Numbered from the stretch's first letter, positions 7,184 to 14,444 are shown. The stretch: 14,942 nt of DNA from Collinsella sp. AM18-10 (GCF_003471585.1 NZ_QRJO01000024.1:360-15301); one strand, 5' to 3'. Translations and numbers: made by a program. The notes: generated from the sequence alone by a model not told the origin.

Positions 7184-7216
7184 CCGCCACAAAGGTGCCT
7201 GTCCCCTTTGTGGCGG
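7184..7216 (-). repeat. REP-like palindrome, copy 4, with paired changes
   Basis: CCGCCACAAAGG (7184-7195) and its exact complement (7205-7216) flank TGCCTGTCC. Relative to the other three copies, one base differs in each arm (A to G and T to C) at partner positions, so the stem stays perfect. Orientation matches the copy at 4647. It lies 20 bases past the pckA stop. Confidence 0.88.
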
Positions 7217-7235
7217 ATATGGACTCGCGGCGACG

Positions 7236-8906
7236 CTAGTGGCGGAGTCCCAACAGGCCGCGGCCGCGATGACGGGCGTCGGCGTGCACCTGAGCGTGCG
7301 GACCGGCGGCCTTAACGGAATCGGGCAGGTGCGAGTACTTCTTCTCGAAGTTCTCCTCGAACATGACGGCCAGGTTGTGCGCGGCCTCGTCGTAGCGAGC
7401 GGTGCTCTGCCAGTACTGGCGCGGCACCAGGATGCCGTCGGGTACACCGTGGCACGTGGTGGGAATGTCGACGTTAAAGATATCGTCGTGGACGAATTCG
7501 CTGTCCTCGATGGTGCCGTCGAGGGCGCGCGCGACTAGGGCGCGCGTGTAGGCTAGCTCAATGCGATGGCCCACGCCGTAGCCGCCGCCGATCCAGCCGG
7601 TGTTGACCAGATAGACGCGGGTGCGACCGTCGGCGATGCGCTCGCCGAGCATCTTAGCGTAGACCATGGGGTCGAGTGGCATAAACGGCTCGCCAAACAG
7701 CGAAGAGAACGTGGGCGTGGGCTCGGTGACGCCGACCTCGGTGCCGGGGATCTTGGCCGTAAAGCCCGTCACAAAGTGATACATGGCGGCGTCGGCCGTC
7801 AGGCGCGAGATGGGCGGCAGCACGCCAAAGGCATCGCAGGTCAGGAAGAGCACGACGCTTGGAGTGGTGCCCATGCCCTTGGTCCACGCGTTGGGGATAT
7901 GCTCGACGGGGTAGGCCACGCGCGTGTTGTGCGTGATCGAGACGTCGTCGTAGTTGGGCTTGCGGTTCTCGTCGAGCACCACGTTTTCGCAGATGGCACC
8001 AAAGCGGACGGCGTTGAAGATCTCGGGCTCGTGGAACGCGTCCAGGCCCTCGCATTTGGCGTAGCAGCCACCCTCGATGTTGAAGATGCCCATGTCGGAC
8101 CAACCGTGCTCGTCGTCGCCGATCAGCAGCCGCGTGGGGTTGGCCGAAAGCGTGGTCTTGCCGGTGCCGGACAGGCCAAAGAACACGGCGGTCTCGTGCG
8201 TGACAGGATCCATGCTGGCCGAGCAGTGCATGGGCAGCACGTCGTCCTCGACGGGCAGCAGGTAGTTCATGACGCTGAAGATCGACTTTTTGATCTCACC
8301 GGAGTAGCCGGTGCCGGCGACCAGAATCACGCGTTCCTGGAAGTTGATGACCACGGCGGCGCTGGAGTTGAGGCCCTTAATGGCAGGATCGCACTGGTAG
8401 CCGGGAGCGGCGAGCACGCAGAAGTCCGGCTCACCGGTGCGCGCAATTTCGCGAGCGAGCGGACGGGCAAGCATTTGCTTAATGAAGAGCGCCTGGCTGG
8501 CACGCTCGCAGGCAACGAGCAGTCGACGCGTGTGGTTGCGGTCGGCGCCTGCCATGCCACGGGTAACGAACACGTCGCGCTCGTTGAGATAGTCGACGAT
8601 GCCGGCCTTGATGGCCTCATAGCTCTCGACGGACAGCGGGCGGTTGACGGCGCCCCAGGCAATCTTGTCGTGGACATCGGGGGTGTCGGCGATAAAACGG
8701 TCGTTGGGCGAGCGTCCGGTACGCTCCCCCGTCTCGATCACCAGTGCGCCGTTGGAGGCCATGCGGCCTTCTTCACGGCGGATGGCGTGCTCGATGAGCT
8801 CGGCTGCCGGCAGGTCAACCAGCAGGCGGGGCTGGTTCTCGGCGGGGTCTTCGACCAGCGTAATGCCAAAGTTGGACAGAACTTCTGCAGGGGTAACACC
8901 AGGCAT
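7236..8906 (-). CDS. pckA: Phosphoenolpyruvate carboxykinase (ATP)
   Basis: Predicted 556-residue cytosolic enzyme interconverting oxaloacetate plus ATP with phosphoenolpyruvate, CO2 and ADP. It has ERTGRSPNDRF (61-71), YSGEIKKSIFS (201-211), the kinase-1a P-loop GLSGTGKT (244-251) and the metal-binding LIGDDEHGW (261-269), all features of the ATP-dependent class. Length is slightly above the roughly 540 residues usual for the family. In fermenting gut anaerobes it often runs toward oxaloacetate, fixing CO2 and making ATP. ATG 8906 is chosen over the in-frame start at 9020 because AAAGGAGG lies 4 bases before it. The last 20 or so residues (rich in His and Arg) look unlike the usual end. Upstream, a perfect 16-bp palindrome at 8981 could be an operator. 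Confidence 0.97.
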   Translation of the reverse strand: MPGVTPAEVLSNFGITLVEDPAENQPRLLVDLPAAELIEHAIRREEGRMASNGALVIETGERTGRSPNDRFIADTPDVHDKIAWGAVNRPLSVESYEAIKAGIVDYLNERDVFVTRGMAGADRNHTRRLLVACERASQALFIKQMLARPLAREIARTGEPDFCVLAAPGYQCDPAIKGLNSSAAVVINFQERVILVAGTGYSGEIKKSIFSVMNYLLPVEDDVLPMHCSASMDPVTHETAVFFGLSGTGKTTLSANPTRLLIGDDEHGWSDMGIFNIEGGCYAKCEGLDAFHEPEIFNAVRFGAICENVVLDENRKPNYDDVSITHNTRVAYPVEHIPNAWTKGMGTTPSVVLFLTCDAFGVLPPISRLTADAAMYHFVTGFTAKIPGTEVGVTEPTPTFSSLFGEPFMPLDPMVYAKMLGERIADGRTRVYLVNTGWIGGGYGVGHRIELAYTRALVARALDGTIEDSEFVHDDIFNVDIPTTCHGVPDGILVPRQYWQSTARYDEAAHNLAVMFEENFEKKYSHLPDSVKAAGPHAQVHADARHRGRGLLGLRH

Positions 8907-8980
8907 GGGGCCTCCTTTAAAAACGCGACACGTGGACGCGGCGCGCACTTTACTCACGTAAAGCCCGTTGTACCCGATAT

Positions 8981-8996
8981 GCAAAAACGTTTTTGC
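8981..8996. promoter_or_regulatory. Perfect 16-bp palindrome upstream of pckA, possible operator
   Basis: GCAAAAACGTTTTTGC is perfectly self-complementary with a central ACGT, in the style of LacI-family operators. Its centre is about 82 bases before the pckA start. On the minus strand it lies between TTGCCG and TATCGG, weak candidates for -35 and -10 boxes about 16 bases apart, so a bound repressor could block the promoter. Confidence 0.45.
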
Positions 8997-9067
8997 GGCA
9001 ACGACGAAGCGCCCGCCCAACGGTCAAAAATCGCACGCAAGCGGCCTAGTTATTGGGGGCGTTCTTA

Positions 9068-9120
9068 AACGACTAGTCGTTGGGGACACTCTTGAACAGG
9101 CAGCAGCCAAGGAGTGTCCC
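9068..9120. repeat. Palindrome pair: AACGACTAGTCGTT and a GGGACACT hairpin
   Basis: A perfect 14-bp palindrome (9068-9081) is followed directly by GGGACACT (9083-9090), which pairs with AGTGTCCC (9113-9120). The bases just inside can extend the second stem slightly. Both lie between the divergent pckA and flippase genes. They look like REP-type elements, distinct from the CCACCACAAAGG family. Confidence 0.7.
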
Positions 9121-9127
9121 TAGATGC

Positions 9128-9183
9128 CGGCACTCGGGGACGTTCCTAAAGTGCCGGCACATAAGGAACATCCCCAGGTGCCG
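9128..9183. repeat. Long imperfect palindrome with inner GTGCCGGCAC
   Basis: CGGCACTCGGGGACGTTCC (9128-9146) pairs with 9165-9183 at 16 of 19 positions. The loop contains a second perfect palindrome, GTGCCGGCAC (9151-9160). The GGGGAC string is shared with the neighbouring element, which suggests related REP-type units placed side by side. The 378-base gap from 8907 to 9284 holds these, the pckA control region and a TATACT box (9252-9257) ahead of the flippase gene. Confidence 0.75.
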
Positions 9184-9284
9184 ACTACTGAATGGCACCG
9201 CCGAATATATTGAACAACCTGGTCAAAAACACGAATGGACACCACCGCGACTATACTAGAGCACAGCAATAGAAAGGAATCGCC

Positions 9285-10859
9285 TTGAGCATCACGCCCC
9301 TCGATAGCATCCGCCGCACCATCGCCCGCCGCAGCGGCGTCACCGACCCCACCGTATCGGGCGGGGCGCACGGGCAGGGCGGACGCATCGAGAACGGCCT
9401 GTTCCCCGCATCGCACACCGCCGAAGAGCTCGCGCGAATCCAAGAACTAAGCCAACGTAACGCCGGCGGTCCCGACAGCAGCCAGGCCACACGCCGTCGT
9501 CGCGAGCGCGATCGCCAACCCGGCCCCATCCACCGCATGGTTAACGCATGGTGGAACCGCCTGCTCGGAGCCGTCTACGGCGGCGGCTTCTCCACGCAAG
9601 AAGCCGAGTACGAAGATCACGCCACCCGTCGCGACTACCTTTGGAATACCCTGGGTACCGCCGTATGGGGTATGGCGTTTCCGCTGCTCACCATTGTGTC
9701 GACGCAACTCGTAGGCGCCGAGGAGGCTGGCAAGTTCTCCATCGCCTTTGTCACCGGCACGCTCATCATGATCGCGTGCAACTACGGCGTGCGCAACTTT
9801 CAGGTCTCGGACATCGACGAAAAAACCTCCTTCGCCTCCTACCAGCTCAACCGCTGGCTCTGCGGAGCGCTCGCCCTAGGCTGCGGCCTCATGTACAGCA
9901 GCGCCCGCGGCTACGATGCGCAGATGGCCACGATCGGCCTGGGCGTCTACCTGTATAAGGTGATCGACGGCATCGCCGACGTGTACGAGGGCCGCCTGCA
10001 GCAGGCCGACAAGCTCTATTTGGCCGGCATGAGCCAAACGCTACGCTCCGTCGGCGTCATCGCGGTCTTTAGCGTGGCACTGTTCCTCACGCGCAGCATG
10101 CCCATCGCCGCCATGGCCATGGGCATCGCCGCGATTGCCTCGCTCGTGCTGGTCACCGCCCCGCTCGCCCTGCTCGAAACCGAAAAATCGCGCCGCGTGA
10201 GCCTGCGCGAGGTCGGCCACCTGTTTGTCCAGTGCGCCCCGCTCTTTGGTGCGTTGTTCCTGTTCAACCTTATCGAGAGCATGCCCAAGTTCGTGATGGA
10301 GGGCACGCTGGCCTACAAGTATCAGCTGTACTTTAATGCACTGTTCTTTCCGGCGCAGGCAATTTTGTTGAGCATTGGATTTATCTATAAACCACAGCTC
10401 CTGCGCCTGTCGAGCATTTGGGCAAATCCGCGCAAGCGTCGCCGCTTTGACCTGATTATTGTTGCCGTTATGGCACTGATTGTGGTCATTACCGGAGCGT
10501 GCGCCGCATTTATGGCAGGCCCCGGCATCCCCATCATGAGCTTTATGTACGGCCTCAACTTTGAGCGCTACCGCACGCTGGCACTGCTAATGGTTGTCGC
10601 CGGCGGCATCACCGCGGCAATCGACTTTATCTACGCCATCATCACGGTGTTGCGCCACGCCGGCGATGTCACCAAGATCTACCTGATCTGCTTCGCCGTA
10701 AGCGTGGTGCTGCCGGTGATCCTGATTAAGCTGCTGGGTCTGATGGGCGCTGTGGTGAGCTACCTTGCGGTCATGGCCCTACTCCTGGTGCTGCTGATTA
10801 TCGAGTACGCCCACATCCGCCAGCGCATCGAACGCGACCGCAACCCATACGGCGCCTAA
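9285..10859 (+). CDS. Flippase-like polytopic membrane protein (MOP/polysaccharide export type)
   Basis: Predicted 524-residue membrane protein. About 120 polar residues come first, including a basic run RRRRERDR (70-77), and then some twelve hydrophobic segments from about residue 123 to 510. The segment pattern and weak motifs suggest the MOP superfamily (Wzx/MurJ-like), which flips lipid-linked sugars across the membrane, but I see no diagnostic residue. The long hydrophilic N-terminus is unusual for such flippases, which normally begin at the first membrane helix. The start is TTG 9285: AAAGGA lies about 7 bases before it and no ATG is suitably placed. A TATACT box at 9252-9257 may drive it. 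A WecA-type enzyme at 1500 could feed the same process, but the genes are not linked. Downstream is copy 1 of the large repeat. Confidence 0.75.
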   Translation: MSITPLDSIRRTIARRSGVTDPTVSGGAHGQGGRIENGLFPASHTAEELARIQELSQRNAGGPDSSQATRRRRERDRQPGPIHRMVNAWWNRLLGAVYGGGFSTQEAEYEDHATRRDYLWNTLGTAVWGMAFPLLTIVSTQLVGAEEAGKFSIAFVTGTLIMIACNYGVRNFQVSDIDEKTSFASYQLNRWLCGALALGCGLMYSSARGYDAQMATIGLGVYLYKVIDGIADVYEGRLQQADKLYLAGMSQTLRSVGVIAVFSVALFLTRSMPIAAMAMGIAAIASLVLVTAPLALLETEKSRRVSLREVGHLFVQCAPLFGALFLFNLIESMPKFVMEGTLAYKYQLYFNALFFPAQAILLSIGFIYKPQLLRLSSIWANPRKRRRFDLIIVAVMALIVVITGACAAFMAGPGIPIMSFMYGLNFERYRTLALLMVVAGGITAAIDFIYAIITVLRHAGDVTKIYLICFAVSVVLPVILIKLLGLMGAVVSYLAVMALLLVLLIIEYAHIRQRIERDRNPYGA

Positions 10860-10871
10860 TTGGTGCAATGG

Positions 10872-11155
10872 GGGCAGCTAACTTACGATGGAATCACCCC
10901 GACTGGGGTCTCATTGCGGACAATATGCATCACGCAAAACTAAGTGAGTAGACTTTTGCCGAATCCCTGACCACTCCGGCAAAATACAAGTCAGTTACCT
11001 GCGGTTTTGTTGAGGCAAATTTGCCGTCTGCTCGGCATTTCCAAAAAAGCCTACTCACTTAGCCAGCGGGCAGCCAAAAAAGAACCGTCGCGACGTCGTT
11101 TGACTCCGTTGCGACGGTTTTTCGAGCATTTTCGCGCTGCCGAGGACGCAGACGC
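10872..11155 (+). repeat. Large intergenic repeat, copy 1
   Basis: Matches 14048-14331 at an offset of 3176 with no gaps from 10897 to 11155. My hand count over the first half gives about three quarters identity. Parts in order: CCCCGACTGGGG (10897-10908); the left arm CTAAGTGAGTAGACTTTT (10940-10957); a variable middle; the right arm AAAAGCCTACTCACTTAG (11045-11062), complementary to the left arm except one base; and a terminator hairpin (11083-11122). The left edge is fuzzy and needs one gap. No ORF of note is inside. It fills most of the 388-base gap after the flippase gene. Confidence 0.88.
11083..11122 (+). terminator. Terminator inside the large repeat, copy 1
   Basis: AACCGTCGCGAC (11083-11094) pairs with GTTGCGACGGTT (11108-11119) with one G-U pair and a 13-base loop, then the T-run to 11122 (TTTTT). 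It would end rightward transcription from the flippase gene about 220 bases past its stop. Confidence 0.8.
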
Positions 11156-11202
11156 TCCTCATTTCTAGCGCTTACCGAGCAAGAAGGCGCTACTCTTCGA
11201 AA

Positions 11203-11235
11203 GTAGCCAAAAAAGCCCCGTCCCAAATTAGCTAC
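11203..11235. repeat. 33-base motif with GTAGC ends, copy A
   Basis: The unit begins GTAGCCAA and ends TTAGCTAC, which are near-complements, and its middle is GCCCCGTCCC. It aligns without gaps to 14024-14056 with 26 of 33 bases identical. It lies just past the end of the phosphatase gene. A small hairpin, GCTACT with AGTAGC (11189-11207), overlaps its left end. Confidence 0.75.
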
Positions 11236-11247
11236 CCTTTGCACCGA

Positions 11248-12087
11248 TTATTCGCCCGGGTTGATGTTCGCGTAGAACTCCGCACCATCATCCAGGCGCA
11301 GGATGCCCACGCGGCCGAACTCGGAGCCGGTGGCGGCGGCGCAGTCGATATCGATGCGATCGGGCACGCCAGCGGTATCCTCGCCGCCCAGGCGCACAAT
11401 CTGTCCGCGCCCCGACTCCTCGTCGAGCCCCGCCAGGCCGCCTACCTCGCAGTAACGCCCGAGCGACACCGTTGGCGTGTGGCCGCTCACCACGACCGGA
11501 CCCTTGCCCTCGGCAGAAAGCAACCCCGTCGGCGCATCCCAATAGCCGTGACGAATCCACAGCAGGTCATCGGACGACTGCACGGCAAGCATCTGCTTCA
11601 GCAGTTCGCGATCAGCATTCACCGCCCCCGCACCATCGGCACAATCAACCCCATGTTCAAGCAAAAACGCCCGCGCCGCCTCGGTCTGGATGCCGGCATG
11701 TACCAGCAGGTACGGACGCTCATCAGTCTCGGCCACTGCGTAGAGCGGCAGCGTCGCCATCCAACGCACGAGCTCCTCGTACGCCTCGAATTCCATATCG
11801 TTGAGCTGCTGACGGGTAGTCCAACCGCCGTTGATATCCCATGTCTCGGCATCGAGCGGATCTTGGCCAATGATGGCGTCGAGCATGATCTGCTCGTGAT
11901 TGCCCTTGAGCACGCGAGCGTTGGGCAGCGAGCGCACGAGCTTAATAACGCCAACCGGATCGGGCCCGCGATCGATCATGTCGCCCAGCACGTACAGCGT
12001 ATCGTCGGACGCCAGCGAAATCTTGGACAGGGCCTCGTCAAGCGCACGCACGTGCCCGTGAGCATCAGATGTCACATAGATCGCCAT
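11248..12087 (-). CDS. Calcineurin-like metallophosphatase (PP2A/ApaH/PrpE type)
   Basis: Predicted 279-residue soluble metal-dependent phosphatase. The two-metal site is laid out in order: DAHGH (8-12), GDMIDRG (35-41), GNHE (62-65), VHAG (129-132) and SGHTPT (201-206), with a late DID (246-248). The set fits the bacterial serine/threonine phosphatase and diadenosine tetraphosphatase group. Substrates could be phosphoproteins or dinucleotides, and sequence alone does not decide. In place of the usual GDIHG, the first motif reads SDAHGH. ATG 12087 is chosen because GAGAGG lies 6 bases before it; an open TTG frame from 12129 has no such site. It diverges from the antiporter gene across a 324-base gap. 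Confidence 0.9.
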   Translation of the reverse strand: MAIYVTSDAHGHVRALDEALSKISLASDDTLYVLGDMIDRGPDPVGVIKLVRSLPNARVLKGNHEQIMLDAIIGQDPLDAETWDINGGWTTRQQLNDMEFEAYEELVRWMATLPLYAVAETDERPYLLVHAGIQTEAARAFLLEHGVDCADGAGAVNADRELLKQMLAVQSSDDLLWIRHGYWDAPTGLLSAEGKGPVVVSGHTPTVSLGRYCEVGGLAGLDEESGRGQIVRLGGEDTAGVPDRIDIDCAAATGSEFGRVGILRLDDGAEFYANINPGE

Positions 12088-12411
12088 GGAACGCCTCTCT
12101 TTACTTGCGGCCGAAGCCCGGAGCCGCAACTAAACTTTCAAGTTGAACTTAAACGTTACCCATTGTACTCCGTTGCAATAAAGCTGGGAAGGGTTGCATA
12201 CCGTCAACGGTCGCCAGCGCACGCCTGTCAACCCGCACCGCTCACGCCACGCCGTCTGGCCCAGCGCCCCGACCAGCGACGCTCGCATCGCAGCCTCGTG
12301 TCGAAAATGCGCATGCCCGCAATCCAGGCCCATAAACCCACCATCTTTGGGTACAAATAACCGCAGATAACTGACCGTGCCACGCCAACCACCCAGGAGC
12401 GGACACCATCC
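12088..12411. other. Divergent intergenic region, no confident element
   Basis: This 324-base gap must hold the promoters of the phosphatase (left) and the antiporter (right). I found no convincing -35/-10 pair. There is a short symmetric site, TTCAAGTTGAA, near 12138, and a weak 5-bp hairpin near 12336-12352. I looked for a c-di-AMP (ydaO) riboswitch, common before potassium transporters, and saw no match to its conserved strings. Confidence 0.5.
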
Positions 12412-14013
12412 ATGAACCAGATACTTCTCTTTATCGGCCTCGTCATTATTCTGTGCCTGACCATCAAACCCGTCGGCAAAAAGCTCCCCTTCCCCACCCT
12501 GCTCATCTTTATCGCACTCGGCATGCTGCTGGGCGTCAACGGTCCGGCGCACATCGACTTTAGCGACTACGCGCTCACCGAAACCGTCTGCAGCACAGCG
12601 CTGCTGTTCATCATGTTCTACGGCGGCTTTAACACCAACATCGACCGTGCCAAACCCGTCGCCGTGCCCGCGGTGCTACTGAGCACGCTCGGCGTCGTCA
12701 TCACCGCCGGCGTCACCGGTGCGTTCGCGCATTTTGTACTGGGCTTCGACTGGATCGGCGGCCTGCTGCTGGGATCAGTCGTGGCATCCACCGACGCGGC
12801 CAGCGTCTTTAGCGTGCTGCGCGAGCACAACCTGTCGCTAAAGGGCGGCACCGACTCGCTGCTCGAGGTCGAATCGGGCTCCAACGATCCCGTCGCCTAC
12901 ATGCTCACCGCGGTACTCGCCACCCTCGCAGCTGGCGGCGACATCAACATTCCCATACTGCTGGCCAAGCAAATCATCCTGGGTGTGGGCCTGGGCCTTG
13001 TCATCGGCTGGACATCCAGCCGCCTGATTGAGCGCGCGCACGCAACGGCTGAGGGTGCGCAGACCATCTTCTTGTTCGCCGTGGCAATCGTCGCCTACGC
13101 GCTGCCGAGCTATCTGGGCGGCAACGGCTTTTTGGCCGTGTACCTTGCCGGCATCGTGCTAGGCGCGAGCGACATCACCGGCAAGGTCGAGATGGCGCAC
13201 TTCTTTGACACCCTCACCGAAATGGCCGAGATGACCATCTTCTTTTTGCTGGGCCTGCTCGTCACGCCCGCGCGCCTGCCGCAAATGCTACTACCGGGCC
13301 TGGCGCTCATGGCGTTTATGCTCTTCGTGAGCCGCCCCATTGCCGTTGGCGTGCTACTGGCGCCCTTTAAGACGAACCCTCGCCAGGTCGCGCTCGTAAG
13401 CTGGGCAGGCCTGCGCGGCGCGGCTTCGGTCGTATTTAGCCTCTTTGCCGTGGTGGCCGGTGTTCCCGGCGGTCACGATCTGTTTGACCTTGTGTTTGTG
13501 ATTGCTGTGTCGAGCATTGTGGTGCAGGGCTCGCTGCTGCCGGCGGTGGCAAAGAAGCTCGACATGATCGACGCGGAAGGCGATGTGCGCCGCACCTTTA
13601 ACGATTACCGCGACGAGGACGGTATGTCGTTCGTCAAGCTCAAGGTGGGCGCGGGCCATCCGTTTGCCGGACGCTCGCTCGCGGATATTGGCAGTGCGAC
13701 GGATATGCTCGTGGTCCTGGTGCTGCGCGACGGCGCGCACCCGGTGCTGCCCAACGGGGATACCGTGATCGAAGAAGGCGACCTTCTGGTTATGGCCGCA
13801 CCGACGTTTGAGGAACGTGCCGAGGTTACGCTGCGCGAGGTCACCGTGACGCCCCATGGACGCCTGGCCGGTCAGCGCCTGCGCGACGTGCCGCAAGGCA
13901 AGCACCCCTTTATCGTCGTGATGCTCAAGCGCGACGGCCAAACGATCATCCCCGACGGCAACACCCAAGTCCACGCCGGCGACGAAGCCGTCATCGCCAC
14001 GCTGGCGTCGTAG
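12412..14013 (+). CDS. nhaP2: CPA1 K+/H+ antiporter with two C-terminal RCK_C (TrkA_C) domains
   Basis: Predicted 533-residue inner-membrane antiporter of the NhaP2/CvrA group, exchanging K+ or Na+ for protons. About twelve membrane segments occupy residues 1-390. Conserved sites are ASTDAASVFS (125-134) and the ion-binding ESGSNDP (154-160, with the Asn-Asp pair). The cytoplasmic tail holds two similar RCK_C domains, about 405-465 and 470-533, each with a hydrophobic strand followed by RDG and GD turns (RDGAHPVLPNGD; RDGQTIIPDGN). Such domains often bind a nucleotide ligand, c-di-AMP in several Gram-positives, but a ligand here is unproved. The ATG is fixed by context, although its AGGAG lies about 12 bases away, longer than usual. 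The gene ends at the second large repeat. Confidence 0.92.
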   Translation: MNQILLFIGLVIILCLTIKPVGKKLPFPTLLIFIALGMLLGVNGPAHIDFSDYALTETVCSTALLFIMFYGGFNTNIDRAKPVAVPAVLLSTLGVVITAGVTGAFAHFVLGFDWIGGLLLGSVVASTDAASVFSVLREHNLSLKGGTDSLLEVESGSNDPVAYMLTAVLATLAAGGDINIPILLAKQIILGVGLGLVIGWTSSRLIERAHATAEGAQTIFLFAVAIVAYALPSYLGGNGFLAVYLAGIVLGASDITGKVEMAHFFDTLTEMAEMTIFFLLGLLVTPARLPQMLLPGLALMAFMLFVSRPIAVGVLLAPFKTNPRQVALVSWAGLRGAASVVFSLFAVVAGVPGGHDLFDLVFVIAVSSIVVQGSLLPAVAKKLDMIDAEGDVRRTFNDYRDEDGMSFVKLKVGAGHPFAGRSLADIGSATDMLVVLVLRDGAHPVLPNGDTVIEEGDLLVMAAPTFEERAEVTLREVTVTPHGRLAGQRLRDVPQGKHPFIVVMLKRDGQTIIPDGNTQVHAGDEAVIATLAS

Positions 14014-14023
14014 TGGCCATGGG

Positions 14024-14056
14024 GTAGCTAAAAGAGACACATCCCGAATTGGCTAC
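14024..14056. repeat. 33-base motif with GTAGC ends, copy B
   Basis: Same length as 11203-11235 and 26 of 33 bases identical. It begins GTAGCTAA and ends TTGGCTAC, again near-complements. It starts 10 bases past the antiporter stop and overlaps the left edge of the large repeat, whereas copy A lies on the far side of its repeat. Confidence 0.75.
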
Positions 14057-14331
14057 ATTTGAGCATCAATCGCCCCGACAGGGGTCTCGTTGAGGACAGT
14101 TAGTGTCTCTCAAGACTAAGTGAGTAGGCTTTTGTCGAATCGCCGACCACATCACCAAAGCACAAGTCTGTGACCTGCGGGTTTGTTGAAGAAAAGACTT
14201 CGGGTGCTCAGCATTTCCAAAAAAGCCTACTCACTTAGCCGGCGGGTGGCCATAATAGAACCGCCGCGACGTCGTTGGACTCCGTTGCGACGGTTTATCA
14301 TGCATTTTCGCACAGCCGTGGGCACAAACAC
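14048..14331 (+). repeat. Large intergenic repeat, copy 2
   Basis: Second copy of the unit at 10872. CCCCGACAGGGG is at 14073-14084; the arms CTAAGTGAGTAGGCTTTT (14116-14133) and AAAAGCCTACTCACTTAG (14221-14238) are perfectly complementary and bound exactly 123 bases, as in copy 1. The terminator-like hairpin is at 14259-14295. An extra stem, AGAGACAC near 14033 with GTGTCTCT near 14103, surrounds the first part in this copy only. It follows the antiporter gene in the same way copy 1 follows the flippase gene. Confidence 0.88.
14259..14297 (+). terminator. Terminator-like hairpin in the large repeat, copy 2
   Basis: AACCGCCGCGAC (14259-14270) faces GTTGCGACGGTT (14284-14295). One C-A mismatch and one G-U pair weaken the stem relative to copy 1, and the T-run is only TTT before an A. 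It may be a decayed or weaker terminator for the antiporter transcript. Confidence 0.5.
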
Positions 14332-14342
14332 CCCGTCGCCCC

Positions 14343-14373
14343 ATATGACAAAGGGGCAGTCCCTTTGTCACAT
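14343..14373. repeat. Palindrome with TGACAAAGGG arms
   Basis: ATATGACAAAGGG (14343-14355) and CCCTTTGTCACAT (14361-14373) pair at 12 of 13 positions around GCAGT. It shares the ACAAAGG string with the four CCACCACAAAGG palindromes but has a shorter core and different ends, so it is probably a second REP subfamily. Confidence 0.8.
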
Positions 14374-14444
14374 TAAATAGAACTTCAGCAAGAAGCTGAG
14401 GAAAAAGAAGACCGAATGAGCCACCGCTCGCATCGCAACCATGG

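Noticed and set aside
4241..7216. The four palindromes as a CRISPR array.
   Set aside because: They are 0.4 to 1.6 kb apart, occur in both orientations with genes between, and have no spacers or cas genes.
7566..9068. A 500-codon open frame on the plus strand opposite pckA.
   Set aside because: It is antisense to a clear PEP carboxykinase, has low-complexity GC-driven composition and matches no family.
11239..12360. A 373-codon plus-strand frame opposite the phosphatase.
   Set aside because: The minus strand carries all metallophosphatase motifs; the plus frame is rich in Arg, His and Ala without any domain.
13354..14040. A 228-codon minus-strand frame over the antiporter tail.
   Set aside because: It is antisense to recognised RCK_C domains and has no start signal.
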